A DNA stretch of 64,000 nt, taken from contig NZ_MQMG01000009.1 in the NCBI RefSeq assembly GCF_001908025.1, positions 1 to 64,000 of the forward strand, given 5' to 3'. Both the position numbers and the translations under genes were made by a program. Under the pieces are notes generated by a model that saw only the letters and a program-made list of their open reading frames with translations, did no database searches and was not told the DNA's origin. How positions within the stretch are numbered: position 1 is the first letter of the stretch; each line of letters begins with the position of its first letter. This DNA comes from Geobacillus proteiniphilus. Its GTDB lineage: Bacteria > Bacillota > Bacilli > Bacillales > Anoxybacillaceae. Positions 17,325 to 25,256 of this stretch are shown one piece after another.

Positions 17325-18231
17325 TCACTTGTTCCGCCTTGTCTTTCGGCATGATGACTTCCAAATGGCGGTACAAATTGACAAATTCCCCTGGAAGCAT
17401 GCCGCCGAATTCCCCGTCTAAGTTCAGCTGCATCGGCGATCGCACCTTCACCCGGTTCGCTTTCGTGTAAATGATATGTGGGTCGTTGATATGCTCGCCG
17501 CGCGCGGCGAGCGTGACAAGGCGAATGAATTCGGCCAAGTTCGTTTTCTTAACGATGATAAAATCGAACAGACCGTCATTGAGTGACGAATCGGGCGCCA
17601 GTTTTTCAAAACCGCCGACCGAGTTCGTGAGCGAAACTAAAAACATCATAATCTCGCCTTCAAAGAGCTTGCCGTCGTACTCGATTTGCGCTTCGGTCGC
17701 CTTGATGGACGGAAGCATCTCGATCCCTTTTAAGTAATAGGCGAGCTGGCCAAGCATCGTTTTCAGCTTGCTCGGCACTTCGTAGGTGAGCTCCGTCAGG
17801 CGGCCGCCGCCGGCGATGTTGATGAAATAGCGCGTTTTGTCTTCGTTCGTCACACAGCCGATGTCAATGGGGACGGGCTCGCCCGTGGCGATCACCTCGC
17901 ATGCCCCTTCGATCGAGCGCGGCACGCCGATGGCTCGGGCGAAATCGTTCGTCGTCCCGACGGGGATCACGCCTAATTTCGGCCGATACGGCTGATTAGC
18001 GATGCCGTTGACGACTTCATTGATCGTTCCGTCGCCGCCCGCGGCGACAACGAGATCAAATTCCCGCTCGACGGCCTGACGCGCCGCTTTCGTCGCATCC
18101 CCCGGCCCTTCGGTCGCATGGCATGACGTTTCATAGCCCGCTTTTTCCAACCGAACGAGCACATCGGGCAAATGGCGCTTAAACAGTTCGCGCCCCGATG
18201 TCGGGTTATAAATGATTCGAGCTCGTTTCAT
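17311..18231 (-). CDS. dgkB: Diacylglycerol kinase (DgkB/YerQ family)
   Basis: About 306 aa. It begins MKRARIIYNPTSGRELFKRHLP, the conserved start of soluble Gram-positive diacylglycerol kinases, with the catalytic loop GGDGTINEVVNG and the second signature PVGTTNDFARAIG. It phosphorylates diacylglycerol released by lipoteichoic acid synthesis, returning it to phosphatidic acid at the membrane. Start: ATG at 18231 by conservation; a tandem ATG at 18234 is equally placed behind AGTAGG, and a farther ATG at 18264 lacks a site. Its own terminator lies at 17296-17324. Confidence 0.92.
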   Translation of the reverse strand: MKRARIIYNPTSGRELFKRHLPDVLVRLEKAGYETSCHATEGPGDATKAARQAVEREFDLVVAAGGDGTINEVVNGIANQPYRPKLGVIPVGTTNDFARAIGVPRSIEGACEVIATGEPVPIDIGCVTNEDKTRYFINIAGGGRLTELTYEVPSKLKTMLGQLAYYLKGIEMLPSIKATEAQIEYDGKLFEGEIMMFLVSLTNSVGGFEKLAPDSSLNDGLFDFIIVKKTNLAEFIRLVTLAARGEHINDPHIIYTKANRVKVRSPMQLNLDGEFGGMLPGEFVNLYRHLEVIMPKDKAEQVRTGR

Positions 18232-18337
18232 CATCCTCAACCTACTTCCTTTTTTCCATTCCACTCGTTCCCATCATAGCGAAACAATGCTTGATGCGCA
18301 ACTCCGAAGAATGTCGCAAGTATGACCACGAGAAAAA

Positions 18338-18362
18338 GCGCCCTTCGTTCGATCAAGGGCGC
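18338..18362 (-). terminator. Intrinsic terminator of yuaF-floT
   Basis: GCGCCCTT...AAGGGCGC stem followed on the minus strand by TTTTTCTCG, 13 bases after the floT stop. Confidence 0.8.
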
Positions 18363-18374
18363 CGCACACCATGT

Positions 18375-19895
18375 TCATGACTGGCTCGCATTCGCATCTT
18401 CGGAAACGGTTGGCTTGGCCGTGACGGCCGATGATGCACCGCTTGTCGTGAGATTCTCAAGCAACTGCTTCACATCGATGCCCGTCGAGGCTTTTAACGT
18501 CTCCTGCAAGCTCGCCATTAAGTTCGTCGCATAGCCCGTGACACGGTTGGCGCCGCCCCCCGCTCCTGAGCCGGTGTCGACGATCGTCAGCTTCTCGATG
18601 TTCGCCAGCGGGCTCGCCACCTGCTTTGCGTATTCCGGAAGCATCTTGATGATCATGTCGAGCACAGCTGCTTGGCCGTAGCGCTCGAACGCTTCGGCGA
18701 TCTTTTGTTTCGCTTCCGCTTCGGCGAGACCTTTCAGGCGGATGATTTCTGCTTCCGCTTCCCCTTTGGCTTTCTCCGCTTCAGCCTTCGCCAACCCGTC
18801 AAGGCGGATGCGCTCCGCTTCCGCTTTCGCCAGCGTTTCGACGCGGTATTTTTGCGCATCGGCTTCGGCGATTTGCTTCGCCTTTTCCGCCGCCGCTTTT
18901 TGTTCAATCGCATAGCGCTCGGCGTCGGCTTTTTTCTTCACTTCCGAATCGTACTGGCGCTCGCGGCGCAAAATTTCTTTTTCTTCAAGCTCGATTTGTT
19001 TTTGCCGCTCGATGATTTTAATTTGCATTTGTTGCGCCATGACTTCCTGCTTCGCCTTCGCTTCTTCGAGGTGGTACGCCTGATCGGCGCGCGCTTTGGC
19101 GATGTCTTGTTCACGGCGGAACTCAGCGAGCTTCAGTTGGTTGATTTTCTCCGCCTCCGCGATTTCCGTCAGCCGCTCGAGCTCCGCTTTGCGCGCTTCT
19201 TTATCGGCTTCGGCTCGCTTGATGCGCGTCTCTTTTTCCGCCTCGGCCGTGGCGATGTCAGCATCGCGCTTCACTTGAGCGATGCGCGGTTTCCCGAGCG
19301 CATCGAGGTAACCGTTTTTGTCGCGCACGTCTTTGATCGTAAACGAGACGATGACCAACCCCATTTTTGCCAAGTCTTGCGAAGCGACGCGCTGCACTTC
19401 TTGCGAAAATTTATCACGGTTTTTGTAAATTTCTTCTACCGTCATCGACCCGAGAATGGAGCGGAGATGGCCTTCGAGCACTTCTTTCGCTTCGTTTTCC
19501 ATGTCTTGGCGCGTTTTGCCTAAAAACTGCTCGGCCGCGGTCGCGATTTCGCCGATCGAGCTGCCGACTTTAATGATCGCCACCCCGTCCGCCATTACGG
19601 GCACACCTTGTTCCGTATACACTTCCGGCGTTTGCACATCCAATTTGATCGACAATAAACTAAGCGGCTCGGCCTGTTGGAAAATCGGCACGACAAACGT
19701 GCCGCCGCCGCGGACGATTTTAATTTTGTTTCCCGATTCGTCGACATGAACGTTTTTGCTTCCTAAGTAGCTGCCCGTGACGATGAGCGCCTCGTCCGGC
19801 CCGACCGTGCGGTAGCGGGCGATGAAAATGGCAATAAGTCCAACAAGAAGCAAGACGACGACACCAATGACAATCAACCATGGCGCAACAGTCAT
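18375..19895 (-). CDS. floT: Flotillin-like membrane scaffold protein FloT
   Basis: 506 aa. An N-terminal hydrophobic anchor (APWLIVIGVVVLLLVGLIAIFI, split here as residues of about 4-25) is followed by an SPFH/PHB domain (about 35-210) and a long Ala/Glu/Lys coiled coil (about 215-400, EAEAE and AEAERI repeats), then a short tail. FloT organises functional membrane microdomains and membrane fluidity. It sits 21 bases after yuaF and shares its SigW promoter, as in the Bacillus subtilis yuaFGI operon. Confidence 0.95.
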   Translation of the reverse strand: MTVAPWLIVIGVVVLLLVGLIAIFIARYRTVGPDEALIVTGSYLGSKNVHVDESGNKIKIVRGGGTFVVPIFQQAEPLSLLSIKLDVQTPEVYTEQGVPVMADGVAIIKVGSSIGEIATAAEQFLGKTRQDMENEAKEVLEGHLRSILGSMTVEEIYKNRDKFSQEVQRVASQDLAKMGLVIVSFTIKDVRDKNGYLDALGKPRIAQVKRDADIATAEAEKETRIKRAEADKEARKAELERLTEIAEAEKINQLKLAEFRREQDIAKARADQAYHLEEAKAKQEVMAQQMQIKIIERQKQIELEEKEILRRERQYDSEVKKKADAERYAIEQKAAAEKAKQIAEADAQKYRVETLAKAEAERIRLDGLAKAEAEKAKGEAEAEIIRLKGLAEAEAKQKIAEAFERYGQAAVLDMIIKMLPEYAKQVASPLANIEKLTIVDTGSGAGGGANRVTGYATNLMASLQETLKASTGIDVKQLLENLTTSGASSAVTAKPTVSEDANASQS

Positions 19896-19916
19896 GACGT
19901 TTCTCCTTTCATAATG

Positions 19917-20456
19917 TTAGATGGAAAGATGGTACGGATCGTGCTTCGCTACCATCGCGACGCCGTTTTCCATTTGCACGACAATGACTTCTTCCCCCGA
20001 CGGAATGGCTTCATGGTTCACACTCTTCGCTGGTTTGGCCACCGCCCCGCTTTTGCGGGAAATGAGAATTTCCCCCAACCCGTCAGGCGGCACCGAGACG
20101 ATCACTTTGGCAAGCGACCCCTCCAAATCGGTGTCCGTATACCCAAGCGACGCCTCGGCCGAGCGGAGCGGCAAAAAGACGAAAAAGTGCAAAAGCAACA
20201 CGGCAACAAGCGCCACCCCAATGCTAAGCCAAATGATAGAATCTGATGCCCAATCCGTATACATTTCCGCCAACAGCCCGACCGCGCTGCCGACGATGAA
20301 AAATGATAAAATGAGCTGCGGGCTGAACAACGGGTGGTCCACTACATCAAATGCACCATCTAGCACATCACTAAAGAAAAAATACACAACCGTCAACACC
20401 GCACTGACCACCAGCACGATCCCATATATGACCTCAGGCGGATGGCCAAAAATCAT
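19917..20456 (-). CDS. yuaF: NfeD-like membrane protein YuaF
   Basis: 179 aa. Three to four hydrophobic segments (about 8-28, 48-68, 75-98) are followed by an OB-fold-like C-terminal domain (GYTDTDLEGSLAKVIVSVPPDGLGEILI...). NfeD proteins are encoded beside SPFH proteins and act with them. First gene of the yuaF-floT operon; start ATG with AGGAGGGAGGGAA upstream and a SigW promoter 32-57 bases away. Confidence 0.9.
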   Translation of the reverse strand: MIFGHPPEVIYGIVLVVSAVLTVVYFFFSDVLDGAFDVVDHPLFSPQLILSFFIVGSAVGLLAEMYTDWASDSIIWLSIGVALVAVLLLHFFVFLPLRSAEASLGYTDTDLEGSLAKVIVSVPPDGLGEILISRKSGAVAKPAKSVNHEAIPSGEEVIVVQMENGVAMVAKHDPYHLSI

Positions 20457-20487
20457 TTCCCTCCCTCCTTTCGCCTTTACCTATTGA

Positions 20488-20513
20488 TACGGGCGAGGCA
20501 ACGGTTGGTTTCA
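20488..20513 (-). promoter_or_regulatory. SigW-type promoter of yuaF-floT
   Basis: TGAAAC (20513-20508), exactly 16 bases, then CGTA (20491-20488) on the minus strand. This matches the extracytoplasmic SigW consensus and agrees with the known SigW control of yuaFGI. Confidence 0.85.
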
Positions 20514-20670
20514 TCATTTTTCCAATGCCATCAAAATTCGACAAATTCTTTCCTATTTCCTTTCTTTGAACAAAAAACTTCTGTGAAAAAGGCTGTGGTC
20601 AGGCAGGATTTTGCCTTGCATGGATCGAATAAAACAAATGGGAGTTCAAAAATAAATAGGGAGGGAGACC

Positions 20671-21549
20671 ATGTCAGAAACGCGCATTGACCATGATCGC
20701 CTGTTTAAAGAGTTGTTAAGCACGTTTTTTGAAGAATTCGTTCTCCTCTTCTTCCCACGCGTATACGAGCATGTTGACTTTAACCATCTTTCCTTTTTAT
20801 CAGAAGAAGTGTTGACCGATGTTACTGCAGGGGAAAAACATCGAGTCGATCTATTGATCGAGACAAAGCTAAAAGGGGAAGATGGACTGATCATTGTCCA
20901 CATCGAACACCAAAGCTACATCCAACCCGCTTTTTCAGAGCGAATGTTCATTTATTTCAGCCGTTTATTTCAAAAACACCGCCGCCGTATTCTTCCAATC
21001 GCTATCTTCAGCTATGACGCCACCCGTAATGAACCTTCCTCTTTCACTGTGGAGTTTCCGTTTTGGACCGTTCTCGATTTCCGTTTTTTGACCATAGAAT
21101 TGCGCAAACTCCCGTGGCGCGAGTACATCCGCCATGACAACCCGGTCGCCGCCGCTCTGTTAAGCAAAATGGGGTATAATGAAGATGAGAAGGTGGAAGT
21201 GAAAAAGGAATTTTTGCGCATGCTCATCCGCCTCGAGCTCGATGAGGCGAAACAGCGTCTGTTGTTCGGCTTTTTCGAAACATATTTGCGGTTATCGGAT
21301 GAAGAAGAAATCCGACTGCGAAATGAGGTGAATACAATGGAGGAGAAGGAGGCTGCCAAAGTCATGGAACTCATCGTTTCATACGAGCAGAAAGGCATGG
21401 AGAAAGGAATGGAGAAAGGAATGGAGAAAGGAATGGAAAAAGCAAAGATGGATGTTGCGAAACGAATGTTGGCAAAAGGATATGATGCCGACACGATTCA
21501 TGAACTGACCGGGCTGCCGCTTGAAAAGATTAAACAAATGAAGAAGTAA
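20671..21549 (+). CDS. Rpn family recombination-promoting nuclease / YhgA-like protein
   Basis: 292 aa, intact. N-terminal PD-(D/E)XK-type core of the transposase_31/DUF4351-like kind (FKELLSTFFEEFVLLFFP...RVDLLIETKL...IIVHIEHQS; D, E and H-rich strand at about 70-92). Then a helical domain, four perfect GMEK units (about 238-253) and an HTH-like tail (DADTIHELTGLPLEKIKQMKK). In Escherichia coli RpnA promotes RecA-independent recombination. Start ATG with GGGAGGGAGACC upstream. Three fragments of paralogues lie elsewhere in this window (6550-7014, 15276-15369, 44727-44783). Confidence 0.85.
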   Translation: MSETRIDHDRLFKELLSTFFEEFVLLFFPRVYEHVDFNHLSFLSEEVLTDVTAGEKHRVDLLIETKLKGEDGLIIVHIEHQSYIQPAFSERMFIYFSRLFQKHRRRILPIAIFSYDATRNEPSSFTVEFPFWTVLDFRFLTIELRKLPWREYIRHDNPVAAALLSKMGYNEDEKVEVKKEFLRMLIRLELDEAKQRLLFGFFETYLRLSDEEEIRLRNEVNTMEEKEAAKVMELIVSYEQKGMEKGMEKGMEKGMEKAKMDVAKRMLAKGYDADTIHELTGLPLEKIKQMKK

Positions 21550-21588
21550 TGCGGGGACAAGGGCCTTTCTCCCTGATATTCCATCCCG

Positions 21589-21639
21589 GATTGTCGTCGT
21601 CCTCCGATCTCTCAAAAGCCTTGAGGATCGACGACAATC
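21589..21639 (+). repeat. Palindromic element, copy 1 (GATTGTCGTCG ... CGACGACAATC)
   Basis: Long stem with arms GATTGTCGTCG-TCCTC and GAGGA-TCGACGACAATC, 40 bases after the Rpn stop. Two related copies occur at 37187-37237 and 44651-44700. It may act as a terminator, or as a REP-like dispersed palindrome. Confidence 0.55.
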
Positions 21640-21685
21640 ACTGATAGAAGAAATTAGTTGGGAGCAAGGCCTCTCAACGTGATTC

Positions 21686-22075
21686 TTATCCATTTTGGCT
21701 GACATCCCGATCCTCTGAAAGCCCAATCCGCTCAAGCTCACGCCCCAAGCGTCCCGTAAGCATAAGCCCGTACATGTGAAAATCAGCTCGGAGCGACCAA
21801 AGCGGATGGCCGAAGGTAGCTGGCTTGTTTCCTTCGATAAAAAAGTGGCTGAACCAAGCGAGTGCATAGGCGGCGATTGGCGCGCCAAGCAGCCACCACG
21901 CGTTCTTCGTCACGATCGCGATGATCACAAACAAAAACACGAAACTCGTCGCGGCAAAATGCCATCTCCGCGTCGCCGGTTTGCGATGCTGGGTCAAATA
22001 GAACGGCCAAAACTCTTCATAATCGCGGAATTGTATGTCCCTCTCCCCCTTTGTCGTCATCTCCTGCACTATCAT
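21686..22075 (-). CDS. DUF962 / Mpo1-like membrane protein
   Basis: 129 aa. Residues 14-110 carry the family pattern: FWPFYLTQHRKPATRRWHF, two hydrophobic hairpins (about 38-75), HFFIEGNKPATFGHPLWSL and a conserved D. The yeast relative Mpo1 is an Fe-dependent dioxygenase that shortens 2-hydroxy fatty acids; bacterial members are uncharacterised. Its ATG overlaps the TGA of the upstream 463-aa gene (ATGA), so the two are translationally coupled. Confidence 0.75.
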   Translation of the reverse strand: MIVQEMTTKGERDIQFRDYEEFWPFYLTQHRKPATRRWHFAATSFVFLFVIIAIVTKNAWWLLGAPIAAYALAWFSHFFIEGNKPATFGHPLWSLRADFHMYGLMLTGRLGRELERIGLSEDRDVSQNG

Positions 22076-23463
22076 TGTATTTCATCCATCACGTAAAATG
22101 TCTGCAAGTTGTGCTTTTGTTTCGGCACAGTAAACTTGGCGGCAAGTTGGGCCGTACGCAGCTGGAAGATGTTCATTTCCCCTGCATTGTCCGCCTTGTT
22201 CCCCTCCTGCGGCTCGAACAATATATACACATAGTCGCCGTGAAACCGTGCTTCCCAGTACACTGACGGCAGCTCATGCTTCTCCATCACCTTAAACCGA
22301 TCGTTCAAAGCGATCCAACCCGACTTTTCCCTCTGGACATAGCTCACCCACAGCGTGTCTCCTTTCACTTGGAGCTGATCGAATCGCGTTTCCTCTTGCC
22401 CCATGTCCCAATCCATCACTTGCCAAGTGCGAGGGTCGACGATGGTGAGACTCGGTTCTGTCGTGAGCACTAAACGATGTTGAAACATCACCATCGAACG
22501 GGCGGTTTTCGTGGGCAACGGGAGTTCCTTCACGAGTGAACCGTTTTGATCGACGACATACAATGCCCCGTGCTCTTCCTCAACGTCATCGACAAATACG
22601 TAGAAATACCGCCCATCATGCAGCACTTGCAAAACGTAAGGAGGAAACCGCTTGGAAAACGCTTCTTTTCCCTCTTTCTTGAACCGAACGACATTCGTTT
22701 TCACATCTTGATTAATCGATTGAATCTCCCACTTTCCATCCGATGACAAAAACGACAACGGAGCAGAAACCTCTTCTTTCCGAACCGCCGTCCACGTGTC
22801 GGGATTCAATTGATACACGTGTCTTCCCACATAATCGGACCATAAAAGCAACTCCCCTGTTTGCACGGCAGGGGAAATGTGAGAAATACCCACGGCTTTT
22901 AACTCGGCGAGCTGGCGCATCCCACGCCAATCCGCTTCCGCTATATACGCCTCGCGTTCCAATGGATGAGAGTACAGAAAGAAAATGTGCGCTGACGACG
23001 GATCTTCCGCCAGGTTATCTTTGGACGGTTCATACGTCCGCACCGAGGAGACGATGGAATCGTCAACGTTCTGCACCCAATACACGATGACAGGCGCGGC
23101 TGCCGCCAGCACAACCCATATCCATCTCTGCCGCTTCCACCAAGCCTGCCCTTCCTTTTTACCTCCTATGCGCTTGACAAGCAATCCCCAGTACCATACG
23201 ATGTAAAGGAACAACGCAAGCGACAGCCACGCCCACCATTGTCCTTTGGCAAGGGATTGCTGCCAATAGTCGAACGGATCGACACCGACCCTGGCGATCG
23301 TGTGAAAATTGTTAAGAAAAAAGAGCGGCACTGCGAGCACCGCAGCGAGCGAATACAAGCGGCGAACCGTTCCTTTCACCAGCATCATCACACCGGCGAG
23401 CAACGTCGCGGTGCACATGAGGTAGTACAACATTGACATCCATAGCGGTGCACTTGGGCCCAT
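22072..23463 (-). CDS. Unknown membrane protein with extracellular beta-propeller-like domain
   Basis: 463 aa. Four transmembrane segments occur in the first 130 residues (about 8-28, 35-52, 75-100, 112-130), then a beta-rich domain of some 330 residues with repeated aromatic strands (QLNPDTWTAV, GALYVVDQNGSLVKEL, LTIVDPRTWQVMDW, VYILFEPQEG), as in propeller proteins. No catalytic motif recognised. Overlaps the DUF962 gene downstream. It lies 43 bases after an 84-aa membrane gene and may share that operon. Confidence 0.55.
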   Translation of the reverse strand: MGPSAPLWMSMLYYLMCTATLLAGVMMLVKGTVRRLYSLAAVLAVPLFFLNNFHTIARVGVDPFDYWQQSLAKGQWWAWLSLALFLYIVWYWGLLVKRIGGKKEGQAWWKRQRWIWVVLAAAAPVIVYWVQNVDDSIVSSVRTYEPSKDNLAEDPSSAHIFFLYSHPLEREAYIAEADWRGMRQLAELKAVGISHISPAVQTGELLLWSDYVGRHVYQLNPDTWTAVRKEEVSAPLSFLSSDGKWEIQSINQDVKTNVVRFKKEGKEAFSKRFPPYVLQVLHDGRYFYVFVDDVEEEHGALYVVDQNGSLVKELPLPTKTARSMVMFQHRLVLTTEPSLTIVDPRTWQVMDWDMGQEETRFDQLQVKGDTLWVSYVQREKSGWIALNDRFKVMEKHELPSVYWEARFHGDYVYILFEPQEGNKADNAGEMNIFQLRTAQLAAKFTVPKQKHNLQTFYVMDEIQ

Positions 23464-23506
23464 TTCAAATCCCCTTTTAAATGCTCAAAACATGGTGAAA
23501 ACATCG

Positions 23507-23761
23507 CTAGTTTAATACATAGTATGCAGACATAGAGAAAGCAACGAGAAAGAAAATCGCCGCAATAGTGATTCTCCATTTCCTGCTTTTATTTTTGGAC
23601 ATCTTATCTAGGGTAATAAACACTCCAATGCCAGCAACAACAATGAAAAAGTGAGACCATTCGGAGGGATAAGTAAAAATAGCCATGATCGATAATACAA
23701 CAATCATGATGACATTCCACAATGCCCCTCTTTGCCTGAATGATAACGGCACTGGCACCAT
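23507..23761 (-). CDS. Small three-span membrane protein, possible bacteriocin immunity
   Basis: 84 aa with hydrophobic stretches at about 14-30, 37-50 and 64-82 separated by a basic turn (DKMSKNKSRKWR). It starts 21 bases after the halocin-like precursor gene. Small basic membrane proteins in this position are often immunity or accessory factors. No family recognised; the role is inferred from context. Confidence 0.5.
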   Translation of the reverse strand: MVPVPLSFRQRGALWNVIMIVVLSIMAIFTYPSEWSHFFIVVAGIGVFITLDKMSKNKSRKWRITIAAIFFLVAFSMSAYYVLN

Positions 23762-23782
23762 CTCCTTGAAAAAAATTTGCCT

Positions 23783-24535
23783 TTATATAGAGGCAAGAGC
23801 ACAGCCTATCGCATATCCCCCTAAGCATCCTAGACAAGCACCACACGCATAAGGACTGGCAAACAAACAACCTCCGCAAGCGGATTCACACGCAAACTTC
23901 GCCCAAGAAGGGAATGTCTTCCAGTTGTTTTTGATACACTCTTGCACTCGATCCCAATATCCAGCCTTAACCTCATTTGATTGAATCAAATGATTTTCTT
24001 CGTAAAATTCAACATTTGTAACCATTCCATCAGCCATGTTAATGGTTGCTGTTACGATTTTAACATCATCCAAAGTTTTGATCGTATATAACATAAACTT
24101 ATCATTGATTTTTTTCAGTTCAATATAGGTGGGATCTGTCAATTGATCCTGTTTTCCATCTACACCTACGACTAAATATGCCTTTTGATCATTATACTTT
24201 GGATTATCTTTAGATGGAATCATAACAACAGAAATTCCATTCTGATAATCCACTTTTATGGATTCACGCCACTCAAAATCATTATTTTTAAATTTGCTAA
24301 GCTTAGCATTGTAAAATTGACTTAAAGTGTGTTTTACATCGTTGATCAAGTAGATATCTTTTACTTTATCCGTTTTGAAATTTGAAACTTCCCGTACTTT
24401 TTGGCATGATGTACAATTTTCATTCTGTTGATTAGACGACTTAGCCAAACTATGTGGAATATGAACTGAATAAGGTTGTAGGAGGAGCAAAGAAGAGAAA
24501 CAAAGAGCAACGAGATAAGGTACAAATCGTTTCAT
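23783..24535 (-). CDS. Halocin-C8-like bacteriocin precursor (putative)
   Basis: 250 aa. A signal peptide (MKRFVPYLVALCFSSLLLL, about 1-31) is followed by CTSC and a 150-residue beta-rich polar region. The C-terminal about 57 residues change abruptly: they contain 8 cysteines, Gly and Ala runs and few charges (CESACGGCLFASPYACGACL, then CLGGYAIGCALASI). A long propeptide ending in a Cys-rich hydrophobic domain is the plan of halocin C8, where the C-terminal peptide is the antimicrobial and the N-terminal part gives immunity. AT-rich. Alternative: a secreted structural protein. No peptidase or exporter is adjacent. Confidence 0.55.
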   Translation of the reverse strand: MKRFVPYLVALCFSSLLLLQPYSVHIPHSLAKSSNQQNENCTSCQKVREVSNFKTDKVKDIYLINDVKHTLSQFYNAKLSKFKNNDFEWRESIKVDYQNGISVVMIPSKDNPKYNDQKAYLVVGVDGKQDQLTDPTYIELKKINDKFMLYTIKTLDDVKIVTATINMADGMVTNVEFYEENHLIQSNEVKAGYWDRVQECIKNNWKTFPSWAKFACESACGGCLFASPYACGACLGCLGGYAIGCALASI

Positions 24536-24658
24536 TACGTAACCAGCCCCTTCATGAATTTATATATCCTTTCTTCAAAAACAACCTACACACGGCTTTA
24601 CTTGTACTGATTTTACTTTTAACGCTCGTAAGGACATTTTCCGAAATGCGCATCCTCC

Positions 24659-24730
24659 TCAGCATACAATACCCGATGTGCAAATGAGGCTCAAAGCGAC
24701 AAGTGGAGAGAGCAAGAAAGATTTTTTCAT
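24659..24730 (-). pseudogene. Degenerate small secreted-peptide frame
   Basis: The ATG at 24730 behind GGAGGTG gives MKKSFLLSPLVALSLICTSG then IVC and a stop: a clean signal peptide with no mature part. One base out of frame the text continues AEEDAHFGKCPYER, so this may be a frameshifted small peptide gene next to the halocin-like precursor. Very short, so weakly supported. Confidence 0.3.
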
Positions 24731-24839
24731 AAAATACAAACACCTCCGTTAAATCAATATATTTACAATTAAAATTCTATTAGAAATGCAAAAAAAAATG
24801 AGTATTTATTACTAATGGAAAAATAGTCATATATTCACA

Positions 24840-25131
24840 AAAATTAGAGGGTACGAACACTCTCCCATCTGCGCTCACGCTTAGAGTTGGGGAATTCTTG
24901 GAAATACCCGCCCCACGACAGGCTGCCAGCCAAGCCGTCCCCGTGCGTCCCATGGTTCGGCTGCCTTGTGACGACAGCAAACGAAGCCCTTCCTTCAACA
25001 TCATTCCGAGCGGCGTTATGATCCGGGTCATGGGGCGCCCTGCATTGCGGGCGCACCCACTCTCGGACATGCAGCGGCTACACGTCGTCCTGCCAGCTCT
25101 CGCAATATGAGCAGACTCGATACAAAGTGCT
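24840..25131 (-). pseudogene. TnpB (IS605 orfB) C-terminal remnant with IS right end
   Basis: Minus-strand translation gives the TnpB zinc-ribbon region CSYCESWQDDV-stop-PLHVREWVRPQC then RAPHDPDHNAARN, with an in-frame stop near 25079. It runs on to the right-end hairpin text AACTCTAAGCGTGAG...GGGAGAGTGTTC. The same end sequence recurs at 36718-36775. The RuvC part is absent, so it cannot encode a working nuclease. The remaining 25132-25256 shows nothing. Confidence 0.7.
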
Positions 25132-25256
25132 GACGACACGGATCAACGTACAGCCGTCTCATTTCGCTTTATACTCCAGCATCATGAGCAAGCGCTCCAC
25201 ACGAAAATGAAAATCGCCTCTTTCCAGCCGCTTCGGCTGAAAAGAGGCGCTGTTTC

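Noticed and set aside
18672-19523. Plus-strand Phe/Arg-rich frame opposite floT
   Set aside because: Produced by the Ala/Glu/Lys repeats of the flotillin coiled coil read backwards.
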